Source: Luteimonas saliphila
GTDB lineage: Bacteria; Pseudomonadota; Gammaproteobacteria; Xanthomonadales; Xanthomonadaceae
NCBI RefSeq assembly: GCF_016774335.1
Contig: NZ_JAETWA010000026.1
Span: 149,900-213,899, forward strand
Direction: 5' to 3'
DNA length: 64,000 nucleotides
Positions 11,907 through 20,719 of this stretch are shown here, piece after piece (position 1 is the first letter of the stretch; each line of letters starts with the position of its first letter). Position numbers and translations under genes: made by a program. Below the pieces are notes generated by a model that saw only the letters and a program-made list of their open reading frames with translations, was not told the origin of the DNA and searched no databases.

Positions 11907-12916
11907 GCGTGGACTGGAAACAGCGCCCCGAGGGCGGCGGCCGGGTCGCGCTGTGGCTGATCCGCGCGGTCGCCTGCCACGGCGGGCGCACGCTCGCGCG
12001 CCTGCTGCTGTACCCGACGACGCTGTATTTCCTGCTGCGGCGCGGCCCGGAACGCCGCGCCTCGATCGCCTTCCTCGACCGCGCGCTGGGCCGGCCGGCG
12101 CGGCTGCTCGACGGCGCCCGCCACGTGCACACCTTCGCCTCGACCATCCTCGATCGATTGTTCCTGCTCGATGGCAGGGAAAACCGCTTCCGCATCGACG
12201 TGCGCGGGATCGACGCGCTGGCGACGAAGGTCGATGAGGGCCGCGGCGTGTTGCTGTTCGGATCGCACCTGGGCAGCTTCGAAGCGATGCGCGCGCTCTC
12301 GCGCCATCGTCCCGGCCTGAAGCTGCGGGTGGTGCTGGACAAGGCGCACAGCAAGGCACTGACGCAGATGCTCGACGCGCTGGCCCCGGAGATCGCCGCC
12401 GGCGTGATCGACGCCAGCCAGGACGGCCCGGCGCTGATGCTGCAGATCCAGCAGGCCGCGGCGGAGGGCGCGCTGGTCGCGCTGCTGGTCGACCGCAGCC
12501 TGCCGGGGCAGCCGACGGTACAGGCGTCGTTCTTCGGCGAGCCGGCGCCGTTCCCGCTGGCGCCGTGGCAGATGGCGGCGGTGCTCAAGCTGCCGATCGT
12601 GCTCGGTTTCGGCCTGTATCGCGGCGGCAATCGCTACGAGCTGGTGTTCGAGCCCTGCAGCGACGGCATCGACCTGCCGCGTGGGCGCCGCAACGGGGCG
12701 CTCGGGGCGCTTATCCGCGGTTACGCCGCGCGGCTGGAACATCATGCCCGGCAGGCACCCTACAACTGGTTCAACTTCTACGACTTCTGGCATGTCGACC
12801 CATCCGCTCAACAACCCGAACCCGCCGCCTCCGGCGATCCGCAAGCGCTGGCGCTGGCTGCCGGCGTGCCTGCTCGCGATCGCGCCGTCGGCGTGGGCGC
12901 AGGCCGGCCCCGATAG
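11903..12916 (+). CDS. LpxL/HtrB-type lipid acyltransferase
   Basis: A 337-residue member of the lysophospholipid/lipid A acyltransferase (LPLAT) family, starting at a GTG that overlaps the previous stop. The catalytic H-x4-E/D-type block is visible as FGSHLGSFEAMRAL, and the substrate block as LLVDRSLPGQPTV. The domain ends around YNWFNFYDFWHVD. The last roughly 43 residues (rich in Ala, Pro and Gln) overlap the signal-peptide region of the next gene over 125 bases and have no family equivalent. It probably acylates the pigment's lipid anchor in the inner membrane. Confidence 0.86.
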   Translation: MSVDWKQRPEGGGRVALWLIRAVACHGGRTLARLLLYPTTLYFLLRRGPERRASIAFLDRALGRPARLLDGARHVHTFASTILDRLFLLDGRENRFRIDVRGIDALATKVDEGRGVLLFGSHLGSFEAMRALSRHRPGLKLRVVLDKAHSKALTQMLDALAPEIAAGVIDASQDGPALMLQIQQAAAEGALVALLVDRSLPGQPTVQASFFGEPAPFPLAPWQMAAVLKLPIVLGFGLYRGGNRYELVFEPCSDGIDLPRGRRNGALGALIRGYAARLEHHARQAPYNWFNFYDFWHVDPSAQQPEPAASGDPQALALAAGVPARDRAVGVGAGRPR

Positions 12917-13481
12917 CGATGCGATCCTGCGTGCGCTGGCGCGACCGGTGCCGGCGGCCACGCCGTTCGTCGAGGTGCGCGATTCGCCGATGCTGAAGAG
13001 CCCGCTGCGGCTGGAAGGCGAGTACCGCCGTCCCGATGCCGGCACCCTGGTGCGCGAAGTGCGCACGCCCTACGCCGAGACCACCACCCTCCGCGGCGAC
13101 GAGGCGACGCTCGCCCGTGCCGGCAAGCCCGAACGCCGCTTCTCGCTGTCGCGCGCGCCCGAACTGGCGGCGCTGCAGAGCAGCTTCGGCGCGCTGCTGG
13201 CCGGCGATGCCACTGCCTTGCGCGAGCACTACACGCTCGACGCGCAGGGCACGCGCGAACGCTGGGCGCTGCGCCTGGTGCCGCGCGATCCGAAGCTCGC
13301 CGCGCGCCTGCGCGACCTGGTCCTGCACGGACGCGGCGACGAACTGCGCTGCATCGTGACCACGCCGGCGAAGGGCGATCCGCAGCGCACGCTGATGGCC
13401 TCGGCCGCGCAGGCCGCGACCCGCGCCGGCGACGCCGCCGACATCGCGGCGCTGTGCCGGAACGGCGATATCGCAGGATGA
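12792..13481 (+). CDS. LolA-like periplasmic carrier of the aryl polyene cluster
   Basis: A 229-residue secreted protein. The N-terminus has a basic stretch (RKRWRW) and a hydrophobic core ending PSAWAQA, a plausible signal peptide cut near residue 37. The rest fits the LolA-like family found in aryl polyene clusters, which is thought to carry the lipid-linked polyene through the periplasm. The start lies inside the upstream acyltransferase gene (125-base overlap). Its stop overlaps the ATG of the exporter gene (ATGA), which supports joint function. Confidence 0.83.
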   Translation: MSTHPLNNPNPPPPAIRKRWRWLPACLLAIAPSAWAQAGPDSDAILRALARPVPAATPFVEVRDSPMLKSPLRLEGEYRRPDAGTLVREVRTPYAETTTLRGDEATLARAGKPERRFSLSRAPELAALQSSFGALLAGDATALREHYTLDAQGTRERWALRLVPRDPKLAARLRDLVLHGRGDELRCIVTTPAKGDPQRTLMASAAQAATRAGDAADIAALCRNGDIAG

Positions 13482-15859
13482 GCGCACGCGCGCGCCTGGG
13501 CTGGGCGCTGGCGTGGCTGGGCCTGTTGCTGGCCGCGGGTGCGTGGCTGTCGCAGTCGCTGACGTTCAGCGGCGACCTGCGCCGCTTCCTGCCCGACGCG
13601 CGCACGCCCGAACAGAAGCTGCTGATCGACGAACTCGGCGAAGGCCCGGGTTCGCGCCTGCTGCTGCTCGCCCTGTCCGGCGCCGACGTGGAAACCCTGG
13701 CCGCGCAGTCGCTGGCGATGCGCGACGCGCTCGCCATGGATGCGCGCTTCGTGTTCGTCGCCAACGGCGCCAGCGTCGGGCTCGAGGCGATCCCCGAGCG
13801 GCTGCGCCCGTATCGCTACCTGCTTTCGCCCACCCTCGACACCCAGCCGCTGGATGAGGAATTCCTGCGCGGCGAACTCGACGCGCGCGTGCAGGACCTG
13901 GGGTCGCCCGCCGCCGACCTGGTCGAGCCGCTGCTGGCCTCCGATCCGACGCTCGAGATGCTCAAGCTCGCCGAAGCCTGGCTGCCGGCGCACGCGCCGC
14001 AGATCCTGCACGAGGCGTGGTTCGATCGCGCCGGGGAGCAGGCCCTGCTGCTGGTCGAGACGCGCGCGGCCGGCTTCGATCCCGACGGCCAGCGCGAGGC
14101 CGTCGATGCGGTCGGGGCCGCGTTCGCCGCCGCGCGTGGCGACGCCTCGTCGGTGCTCGAAATCAGCGGCCCTGGCGCATTCGCCGACGAGATCGGCACG
14201 CGCACCGCGCGCGAGGCGCGCTGGATCGGCACAGTGGACAGCATCGGCCTGATTCTCCTGCTGCTGGTCGCCTACCGCAGCTGGAAGATCCCGCTGCTGG
14301 GCGTGCTGCCGCTGGCCAGCGCCGGCCTCGCCGGCCTGATCACGCTGGTGCTGCTGTTTGGCGACCGCGTGCACGGCATCACCATCGCCTTCGGTTTCAC
14401 CCTGATCGGCGTGGTCCAGGACTATCCGATCCACTTCTTCAGCCACCAGCGCGCCGGCCTCTCGCCGTGGCGCAGCGTGCGCGCGCTGTGGCCGGCGCTG
14501 GCGACCGGCGTGGTCGCGACCTGTATCGCCTACCTGACCTTCCTGTTCTCGGGCGTCGATGGTCTGCGCCAGCTCGCGGTGTTCACCATCGTCGCGCTCG
14601 CCACCGCGGCGCTGTGCACGCGCTATGCGCTGCCCGGGCTGATCGATCCGGGACGGCGCGACATCGCGCACTCGCCGCGGCTGCAGGCCCTTTGGCAGTG
14701 GATCGAACGGCTGCCGCGCCCGCGCGGGTCGCTGCTGCTGGTCGCACTGGCGTCGCTGGCGGTGGTCGCATTCAGCCCGAGTGCGTTCTGGCAGAACGAC
14801 CTGTCCAGGCTCACCCCCGTACCGGAACCGCTGCTGCAGCGCGACGCGCAACTGCGCGAGGAGCTCGGCGCGCCGGACGTGCGCTACGTGCTCACCCTGC
14901 AGGCGGCCGACGCGCAGGCCGCGCTGGCCGGCAGCGAGCGGCTGCGCCCCGCGCTCGATGAACTGGTGGCGCAGGGCGCGATCGACGGCTACGACCTGGC
15001 CGCGCGCTACCTGCCGAGCGCGGCGGTGCAGCGCGCGCGCCAACAGGCGCTGCCGGCGCCGGACGCGCTGCGCGAAGCGCTCGATGCCGCACTCGCCGAT
15101 TCGCCGTTCCGCGGCGATGTCTTCGAGGACTTCGTCGCCGACGTCGCGGCCGCCCGCACCGCGCCGCCGCTGCAGCCGCGCGACCTCGACGGCTCGCCGC
15201 TCGCGACCAGCGTCGCCGGCCTGCTGATCGAGGGCGAGCGGCACGCGACCGCGCTGGTCTCGCTCAGCGGCCTGCAGGACGTCGCCGCGGTGGCGCGGGT
15301 CGCCGAGGCCCACGACGCGCGCCTGCTCGACATGAAGCAGGCGTCCGAGTCGCTGGTCGCCGACTACCGCACGCGCGTGCTGGGCGCGCTCGCCCTGGCC
15401 GCGCTGGCGCTGGTGGCGACGGTCTGGATCGCGCTGCGCGCGCCGGGACGCGTGGCGCGCGTGCTGCTGCCGATGGCGCTGACCACGCTGCTGGTGCTCG
15501 CGGTGCTGCGCGGGTCGGGGGTCGAGCTCAACCTGTTCCACCTGGTGTCGCTGATCCTCGCCGCCGGCCTCGGCCTCGACTACGCGCTGTTCTTCGAACA
15601 TGCCGGCGAGGACCGCGACGACCAGCTGCGCACGCTGCACGCGGTGATCGTCTGCAGCCTGATGACCCTGCTGGTGTTCAGCCTGCTGGCGCTGTCGTCG
15701 ATCCCGGTGCTGCGCGCGATCGGCAGCACGGTCGCGCTCGGGGTGCTGTTCAACTTCGTGCTGGCGCTGCTGGTCGCGCGTGCTCCCGTCGGCGCGGTTC
15801 CGGCGGAGATCCCCCCGCCTGGCGGCGAGTCCGCGGCTTCGGGGCGCGATCGCGGCTGA
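13478..15859 (+). CDS. MMPL/RND family exporter
   Basis: A 793-residue transporter with the duplicated RND architecture: a first helix (residues 8-27), a large periplasmic loop, a five- or six-helix bundle (about 250-400), a second loop, and a C-terminal bundle (about 640-780). Sterol-sensing-like features such as GFTLIGVVQDYPIHFF and LGLDYALFFEH mark the two bundles. It is the expected exporter of the polyene or its lipid. The final codons (ASGRDRG) run into a REP-like hairpin at 15846-15878, so the C-terminus is partly repeat-encoded. Confidence 0.9.
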   Translation: MSARARLGWALAWLGLLLAAGAWLSQSLTFSGDLRRFLPDARTPEQKLLIDELGEGPGSRLLLLALSGADVETLAAQSLAMRDALAMDARFVFVANGASVGLEAIPERLRPYRYLLSPTLDTQPLDEEFLRGELDARVQDLGSPAADLVEPLLASDPTLEMLKLAEAWLPAHAPQILHEAWFDRAGEQALLLVETRAAGFDPDGQREAVDAVGAAFAAARGDASSVLEISGPGAFADEIGTRTAREARWIGTVDSIGLILLLLVAYRSWKIPLLGVLPLASAGLAGLITLVLLFGDRVHGITIAFGFTLIGVVQDYPIHFFSHQRAGLSPWRSVRALWPALATGVVATCIAYLTFLFSGVDGLRQLAVFTIVALATAALCTRYALPGLIDPGRRDIAHSPRLQALWQWIERLPRPRGSLLLVALASLAVVAFSPSAFWQNDLSRLTPVPEPLLQRDAQLREELGAPDVRYVLTLQAADAQAALAGSERLRPALDELVAQGAIDGYDLAARYLPSAAVQRARQQALPAPDALREALDAALADSPFRGDVFEDFVADVAAARTAPPLQPRDLDGSPLATSVAGLLIEGERHATALVSLSGLQDVAAVARVAEAHDARLLDMKQASESLVADYRTRVLGALALAALALVATVWIALRAPGRVARVLLPMALTTLLVLAVLRGSGVELNLFHLVSLILAAGLGLDYALFFEHAGEDRDDQLRTLHAVIVCSLMTLLVFSLLALSSIPVLRAIGSTVALGVLFNFVLALLVARAPVGAVPAEIPPPGGESAASGRDRG

Positions 15860-15878
15860 AGCCGCTCCTACAATCTGC
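15846..15878. repeat. REP-like hairpin at the end of the exporter gene
   Basis: The stem is GCGGC-TGAA-GCCGC at 15852-15865, followed by TCCTACAATCTGC. The exporter's stop codon (15857-15859) falls in the loop. The same element occurs in opposite orientation at 31393-31406. Such hairpins are typical intergenic repeats in Xanthomonadaceae and Pseudomonas genomes. Here it may also modulate read-through into the next dehydratase gene. Confidence 0.65.
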
Positions 15879-15904
15879 AAGGGCGTCGGGGAGGATCGAA
15901 GGGC

Positions 15905-16333
15905 ATGATCGGACGCGGGGAGATCGAGGCGCTGGTCCCGCACAAGCATGCGATGTGCCTGTGGGACGAAGTGCTGCACTGGGACGCGCAGCGCATCCGC
16001 CTGCGCGCGGCGAACCATCGCGATCGCACGCACCCGCTGCGCAGCGACGGCATGCTGCGCGCGCTGCACCTGGGCGAGTACGGCGCCCAGGCGATGGCGG
16101 TGCACGGCGGCCTGCTGGCGCGCGCCTCGGGCGGTGCGGCGCGGCCGGGCATGCTGGTGGCGCTGCGCGACCTGCGCCTGCATGTCGTGCGCATCGACGC
16201 GCTGCCCGGTGCGATCGAATGCGACGCCGAACAGCTCGCCGCGGGCGAGGCCAGCCAGCAGTACGCGTTCCGCATCCGCCACGACGACGTTGTGCTCGCC
16301 ACGGGCCGCGCCACGGTGATGCTCGGCGCGTAG
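15905..16333 (+). CDS. 3-hydroxyacyl-ACP dehydratase (COG4706-like), second hotdog protein
   Basis: A 142-residue hotdog-fold protein beginning IEALVPHKHAMCLWDEVL, the 'PHK/R-x-x-M' opening shared by ApeP-type dehydratases of aryl polyene clusters. HLGEYGAQAMAVHGGLLA holds the conserved Glu/Tyr/Ala-rich core. It would cooperate with the short FabZ-like enzyme and the ketoreductase in each elongation cycle. GGGGAGG lies 15 to 9 bases before the ATG. It is separated from the exporter by the REP hairpin. Confidence 0.87.
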   Translation: MIGRGEIEALVPHKHAMCLWDEVLHWDAQRIRLRAANHRDRTHPLRSDGMLRALHLGEYGAQAMAVHGGLLARASGGAARPGMLVALRDLRLHVVRIDALPGAIECDAEQLAAGEASQQYAFRIRHDDVVLATGRATVMLGA

Positions 16334-16431
16334 GCGCGCCGGGCAGCACGAGACTGCGCCGCTTGCGGATGACCGACACGCCGGGTTGACCGCAACGCCG
16401 CATAATCGGGCTTTCTCCCACTGGACATGAA

Positions 16432-17151
16432 ATGAGACGAGCACTCGTCACCGGCGGCAGCGGCGACCTGGGCGGAGCGATCTGCCGGCGGCTCGCGGCC
16501 GGCCACTGGCACGTGATCGTGCACGCCAACGCCAACCGCGCCCGCGCCGAGGCGGTGGTGGCGCAGATCCGCGACTGCGGCGGCAGCGCCGAACCGATCG
16601 CGTTCGACGTCGCCGACGCCGAGGTCGCGGGCGCGGCCGTCGAGGGGCTGCTGGCCGGCGGCGCGATCCAGGCCGTGGTCAACAATGCCGGCATCCACGA
16701 CGACGCGCCGATGGCGGGCATGTCCACGGAGCAGTGGCGGCGCGTGATCGATGTCTCGCTGCACGGGTTCTTCCACGTCACCCAGCCGCTGCTGTTGCCG
16801 ATGGCGCGGATGCGCTGGGGTCGCATCGTCAGCGTATCGAGCGTGGCGGCCGTGCTCGGCAATCGCGGTCAGAGCAACTACGCCGCGGCGAAGGCCGCGC
16901 TGCACGGTGCGACCAAGTCGCTCGCGCGCGAGATGGGCTCGCGCGGCATCACCGCCAACGTGGTCGCCCCCGGGGTGATCGCCGGCGGCATGGCCGATGC
17001 CGCGTTTCCCGAGGAGCGGGTCAAGCAGGTGGTGCCCGCCGGGCGCGCCGGCACGCCGGACGAGGTCGCGGCCCTCGTCGCGTTCCTGTGCTCGGACGAC
17101 GCCGGATACATCAACGGCCAGGTCGTCGGCATCGACGGTGGCATGAGCTGA
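16432..17151 (+). CDS. 3-oxoacyl-ACP reductase, FabG-type SDR
   Basis: A 239-residue short-chain dehydrogenase. The cofactor loop is ALVTGGSGDLGGAI, VNNAG follows, and the catalytic Ser-Tyr-Lys triad is seen in VSVSSVAAVLGNRG and NYAAAKAALHG. It ends IDGGMS, as FabG proteins do. It should reduce the 3-keto intermediate during polyene extension. The 98 bases before it contain CATAAT (16401-16406), a possible -10 element, so it may have its own promoter. Confidence 0.93.
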   Translation: MRRALVTGGSGDLGGAICRRLAAGHWHVIVHANANRARAEAVVAQIRDCGGSAEPIAFDVADAEVAGAAVEGLLAGGAIQAVVNNAGIHDDAPMAGMSTEQWRRVIDVSLHGFFHVTQPLLLPMARMRWGRIVSVSSVAAVLGNRGQSNYAAAKAALHGATKSLAREMGSRGITANVVAPGVIAGGMADAAFPEERVKQVVPAGRAGTPDEVAALVAFLCSDDAGYINGQVVGIDGGMS

Positions 17152-17179
17152 CCGCGCACCGCGCGGCGGGAGGCGATCC

Positions 17180-17599
17180 ATGGCGAAGACGGCCAAGACC
17201 CGGCCGGAAGCGGCGAGCGTGGCCGGGTTCCTCGCCTCGTTGCCCGATGCGCAGCGCCGCGGCGATGCCGAAGCCGTGCTGCGGTTGATGCAGGCCGCCA
17301 CCGGCTGCGAAGCGGTGATGTGGGGGGCGGGCATCGTCGGTTTCGACCGCTACCGCTACCGGTACGACAGCGGCCACGAAGGCGAAGCGCCGATCGTCGT
17401 TCTCGCCGCGCAGGCAGGCGCTGGTGCTGTACGTCATGTCCGGCTTCGCCGGGTACGACGCGCGCTGGCCAGGTTGGGCCGGCACTCGACCGGCAAGTCC
17501 TGCCTGTACCTCAAGCGGCTGTCCGATGTGGATGTGGGTGTGCTGGAGGAACTGGTGCGGGCCTCGGTGGCGGAGATGCGCCGTCGCCACCCCGGGTGA
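17180..17599 (+). CDS. DUF1801 protein with two compensating frameshifts
   Basis: A continuous 139-codon frame. Its N-terminus (TRPEAASVAGFLASLPDA, MWGAGIVGFDRYRYRYDSG) and C-terminus (LARLGRHSTGKSCLYLKRL and on) fit the DUF1801 (YdhG/YjbR-like) family. The middle does not: between about 17399 and 17464 the family sequence (FSPRRQALVLYVMSGFAGYDA) is encoded in the +1-shifted frame. Two nucleotides appear to be missing near 17399 and one near 17464, so the frame recovers. Either these are two indels in the assembly or the protein has about 20 scrambled residues. It has no evident link to pigment synthesis. Confidence 0.7.
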   Translation: MAKTAKTRPEAASVAGFLASLPDAQRRGDAEAVLRLMQAATGCEAVMWGAGIVGFDRYRYRYDSGHEGEAPIVVLAAQAGAGAVRHVRLRRVRRALARLGRHSTGKSCLYLKRLSDVDVGVLEELVRASVAEMRRRHPG

Positions 17600-17675
17600 G
17601 GCGCCGCGACGCCGGATCGCGCGCCGTTCACGAAGACGGGCGGATCATGGCCCGATTCCAACGGGAGTCGCCGCC

Positions 17676-18155
17676 ATGCGCCGCTTCGCCATCCCAGGCC
17701 TGCTCGCCGCCATCGTGCTGCTGGCCGCCTGCTCCACCTCGCACGTGCTCACCGGGACCCCGCGTCCGCCGATCGACCCGGCGCAGGTGCGCCTGTACTA
17801 CGGCCCGCCGGCCGGCGGCTTCGAGGAGATCGCGCGTCTGGAAGTCCAGAGCGGCGCGTTCACCTACGGCGAACAGAACAAGACCGAATCGGTGCTGCGC
17901 AAGCTCCGCGAACAGGCCGCGCGCCTCGGCGCCAACGGCATCCTGTTCCAGGGCACGGCCGACGGCCACGGCGGTGGCGGCGTCAGCGTCGGCGGCGGCG
18001 GTGGCCGCGTCGGCGGCAGCAGCTTCTCGGGCGTCGGGGTCGGCGTGAACATCTCGCCGCAGCAGAAGTACGCCAACGGCATCGCGATTTGGGTGCCGAA
18101 CCCGCCGCCGGTCGAAGCGGCCCCCGAGGCGCCTGCCACGCCCGCGACGCCGTAG
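17676..18155 (+). CDS. Lipoprotein with a glycine-rich segment
   Basis: A 159-residue predicted lipoprotein: residues 1-18 are a signal sequence ending LLAA before Cys19. The middle (EIARLEVQSGAFTYGEQNKT, LREQAARLGANGILFQG) resembles small conserved proteobacterial lipoproteins of unknown function with a metal- or DUF4156-like fold. A glycine- and serine-rich run (about residues 95-120) and a Pro/Ala tail follow. It is convergent with the next flavoprotein gene. I do not assign a role in the pigment pathway. Confidence 0.75.
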   Translation: MRRFAIPGLLAAIVLLAACSTSHVLTGTPRPPIDPAQVRLYYGPPAGGFEEIARLEVQSGAFTYGEQNKTESVLRKLREQAARLGANGILFQGTADGHGGGGVSVGGGGGRVGGSSFSGVGVGVNISPQQKYANGIAIWVPNPPPVEAAPEAPATPATP

Positions 18156-18213
18156 GTCCTTGCGCGCGCGCCGCGTGCGCGGCACGCCCGTCAAGCGCCT
18201 GCGAGGCGGGATA

Positions 18214-19851
18214 TCAGGCGGCCTCGCCCTGTTGCGCGTACCAGTCGAGCGACAGTGAGGCGGCTCCGGCCGGGCGGCCGGCGAGCAGCGCGTCGAGGCC
18301 GAAGTCGTCGATGGCCGGGTGGTCGGCGCGCGCGCGCTGCAGCAGTTCCGCTGCAAGGGCATGCATGCGCGCGACGTTGTCGCCGATGCGGGCGAGGAAC
18401 GCCGGGGTGTCGAGCGTGTCGGACAGGGCCCGGTTCATGTCGCGGAACCAGTCGATGCGGAACTGGTCGAGCAGGCGCGGGGACGGGGTCTCGCGGCCCT
18501 CGTTGCGCCGCCCCCATTCGCGCAGCAGCGGCTGCATCGCCAGGTTCAGCGCGCTGGCCTGCTCGAACAGCGGGCGCAGGCGGCCCAGAGTGGCGAGGTC
18601 GGTCAGCCGGCCGGCGAAGAACAGCGGCGCCAGCAGCGACCAGTAGTAGGTGTAGTCCCAGATCACCTTCAGCGGCATGACCCGCTCGTCGCCGAACAGC
18701 GGGTACTGGTCCTGGTACAGGGGCAGGGTGTTCTCGTAGAAGGACAGGTACAGCTGCTCGTAGAGCGCGACGTAGGGCTCGAACGCGTTGCCGGCCGCGT
18801 CCTTCGCGATCAGGTCGCAGAGATAGGTGTTGCAGATCGCGATGAAGTCGCTGCCGGGCGAGTAGAACGGATCCAGGAACACGCCGGCCTCGCCCGTCGT
18901 GGCCCAGCGCCGGGTGGAGAACACCTGCCTGGCGCCGTAGGAGAAGTGCCGCAGGAACAGGAAATCCTGCAGGGCGTGTTCGCCCTGGTCGAGGCCGGCG
19001 GCCACCTGTGGCTGGTGCCGGCGCAGCCAGTCCATCGCCTTGGCGTGGGTGTTCATCGTCTCCAGCGGATGCATCTTCGCGTCGCAGACGATGCCCAGCG
19101 AATGCGCGCCGCAGGCCAGCGGGATCAGCCAGAACCAGTAGCCGGGCCCGCACATGTGGTTGGTCGAGCGCCAGCGGTCGGGCGGATCGCAGCGCTGCAG
19201 CCAGGCCGGGTCGCAGGACCACGTGTTCGGGTCGACGAAGCCGTCGACCCGCCACCACACCGCGTTGGCATCGTGGTCGTTGGGCATCGCCAGGTCGAGC
19301 TTGCGCTTGAGCAGGCCGGCGCGGCCGCTGGCGTCCACCACCCAGCGGCAGTGCAGCGCTTGCGTCGCGTCTTCCTGCTCGATCGTCACCACGTGTGCTT
19401 CGTCGCCTTCCGCAAGCTCGAGCCCGCGCACCACCGCGCCGTCGCGGAAATCGACGCCGAGTGCGCGGACGCGCTCGCCGAGGAAGTTCTCGAAACGGCC
19501 GCGGTCGATCTGCCACGAGGGCGTCGGCAGCAGCTGGCTCACGCCCAGTTCGGTGCAGTCGTCGATCGCATGGCTGCCCTCGGAGAAGAAGAAGCGGAAG
19601 CCGAACTTGCGGATCTGCTCGGTTTCCAGGTGTTCGCGCAGTCCGAGCACGTCGGCGAAGTAATGCGCGCCGATCTCGACCGTGGACTCGCCGACCTTGA
19701 ACGCGCCCTCGCGCACCGGGTGCCCGCGGCGCTCGACGACGGTCACCGACAGCGACGGCACGGATTGGCGCAGCTGCAGCGCCAGGGTCAGGCCGGCCAG
19801 ACCGCCACCGAGGATGGCGACGTCGGTGCGGAGCGCGGGGAGTCGGGACAT
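18214..19851 (-). CDS. FAD-dependent halogenase-like oxidoreductase, second in the pigment cluster
   Basis: A 545-residue flavoprotein with GGGLAG at residues 15-20, FKVGEST (51-57) and WFWLIP at 239-244, the W-x-W-x-I-P signature of flavin halogenases. The halide-loop equivalent reads DPFYSPGSDF, which differs from the FSSG of the first enzyme, so it may be a hydroxylase or desaturase rather than a halogenase. The C-terminal 150 residues are helical and unlike typical monooxygenases. Homologues occur in xanthomonadin clusters. It stands first of a minus-strand group whose other members end just downstream. Confidence 0.8.
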   Translation of the reverse strand: MSRLPALRTDVAILGGGLAGLTLALQLRQSVPSLSVTVVERRGHPVREGAFKVGESTVEIGAHYFADVLGLREHLETEQIRKFGFRFFFSEGSHAIDDCTELGVSQLLPTPSWQIDRGRFENFLGERVRALGVDFRDGAVVRGLELAEGDEAHVVTIEQEDATQALHCRWVVDASGRAGLLKRKLDLAMPNDHDANAVWWRVDGFVDPNTWSCDPAWLQRCDPPDRWRSTNHMCGPGYWFWLIPLACGAHSLGIVCDAKMHPLETMNTHAKAMDWLRRHQPQVAAGLDQGEHALQDFLFLRHFSYGARQVFSTRRWATTGEAGVFLDPFYSPGSDFIAICNTYLCDLIAKDAAGNAFEPYVALYEQLYLSFYENTLPLYQDQYPLFGDERVMPLKVIWDYTYYWSLLAPLFFAGRLTDLATLGRLRPLFEQASALNLAMQPLLREWGRRNEGRETPSPRLLDQFRIDWFRDMNRALSDTLDTPAFLARIGDNVARMHALAAELLQRARADHPAIDDFGLDALLAGRPAGAASLSLDWYAQQGEAA

Positions 19852-19885
19852 GGCGCCTCGTGGGCGGCGGGCGGGGACTGCGAGA

Positions 19886-20719
19886 CTACCGCACGCGACC
19901 GGCGAGGGCGTTCACGGCCGCACCGGTCGCATCGACCGATGCGTCCGGGTCGAAGATCACCGGCGGCCGCGCGCGCGCGCGCCGGTACTGGCGCAGCAGG
20001 TGGCCCTGCGCGACCACCTGGCCGACCACGTGGGCGGTGATGCGGTAGAGGTCGCGGAACAGGCGGAAGTGGCTGTGGCGGAACTGCTCGTCCGATCCCG
20101 CGACCGCGTAGCGCGTTTCCACCGGCACCGAGACCACGCCGTAGCCGAGCCGGCGCGCCGCCGAGATCAGGATCTGCGCCTCGAACACGAAGCCCTCGCC
20201 GGGCACGTCGCCGAGCGCGACCACCGGAGCCGGATACAGCCGCTGCCCGCTCTGGCTGTCGAGCAGGCGGAAGCCGCAGGCCCAGGCGATGCCCCAGTCG
20301 CCGAAGTCGTTGCCCAGACGGCGGTACCAGGGCTGGGTGTCGCGCTTGCGCAGGCGCGCGCCGTTGACGACGTTGCGCGGACGCGCGTTCGCCGCGGCGA
20401 TCAGGCGCGGGATGTCCGCGGCACGGTGCTGGCCGTCGCCGTCCATCGTGACCACTGCGGCCATGCCGCGCCGCAACGCCTCGGCAAAGCCGGTGCGCAG
20501 CGCCTGGCCCTTGCCCGAGCGGTGCGGATGGCGCAGCAGGGTCGCCGGCAGCGCGGACACGATCGCGGCGGTGTCGTCGTCGGAGCCGTCGTCGACCACG
20601 ATCACCAAGTCGGCATGCGCCAGCGCTTCCTCGACCACGCCGCGGATGCGCAGCGCCTCGTCGAGCGCCGGGATCACCACCGCCACGTTGCCGCGATGCA
20701 GGGTCGGTTGCTCAGCCAT
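19886..20719 (-). CDS. Family 2 glycosyltransferase of the pigment cluster
   Basis: A 277-residue GT-A enzyme of the dolichol-phosphate-mannose-synthase type. VVIPALDEALRI opens the domain, VVDDGSDDDT binds nucleotide-sugar, and MDGDGQH is the D-x-D metal motif. There is no clear membrane helix at the C-terminus. It probably glycosylates the lipid anchor of the polyene. Its ATG at 20719 lies eight bases inside the upstream chain-length-factor gene, so the two are coupled. Confidence 0.9.
   Translation of the reverse strand: MAEQPTLHRGNVAVVIPALDEALRIRGVVEEALAHADLVIVVDDGSDDDTAAIVSALPATLLRHPHRSGKGQALRTGFAEALRRGMAAVVTMDGDGQHRAADIPRLIAAANARPRNVVNGARLRKRDTQPWYRRLGNDFGDWGIAWACGFRLLDSQSGQRLYPAPVVALGDVPGEGFVFEAQILISAARRLGYGVVSVPVETRYAVAGSDEQFRHSHFRLFRDLYRITAHVVGQVVAQGHLLRQYRRARARPPVIFDPDASVDATGAAVNALAGRVR

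Noticed and set aside
13229-16444. A 1071-codon minus-strand open frame opposite the LolA-like and exporter genes
   Set aside because: Its protein is rich in Arg, Gln, His and Ala with no recognisable domain, and the opposite strand encodes complete conserved proteins. High-GC shadow frame.
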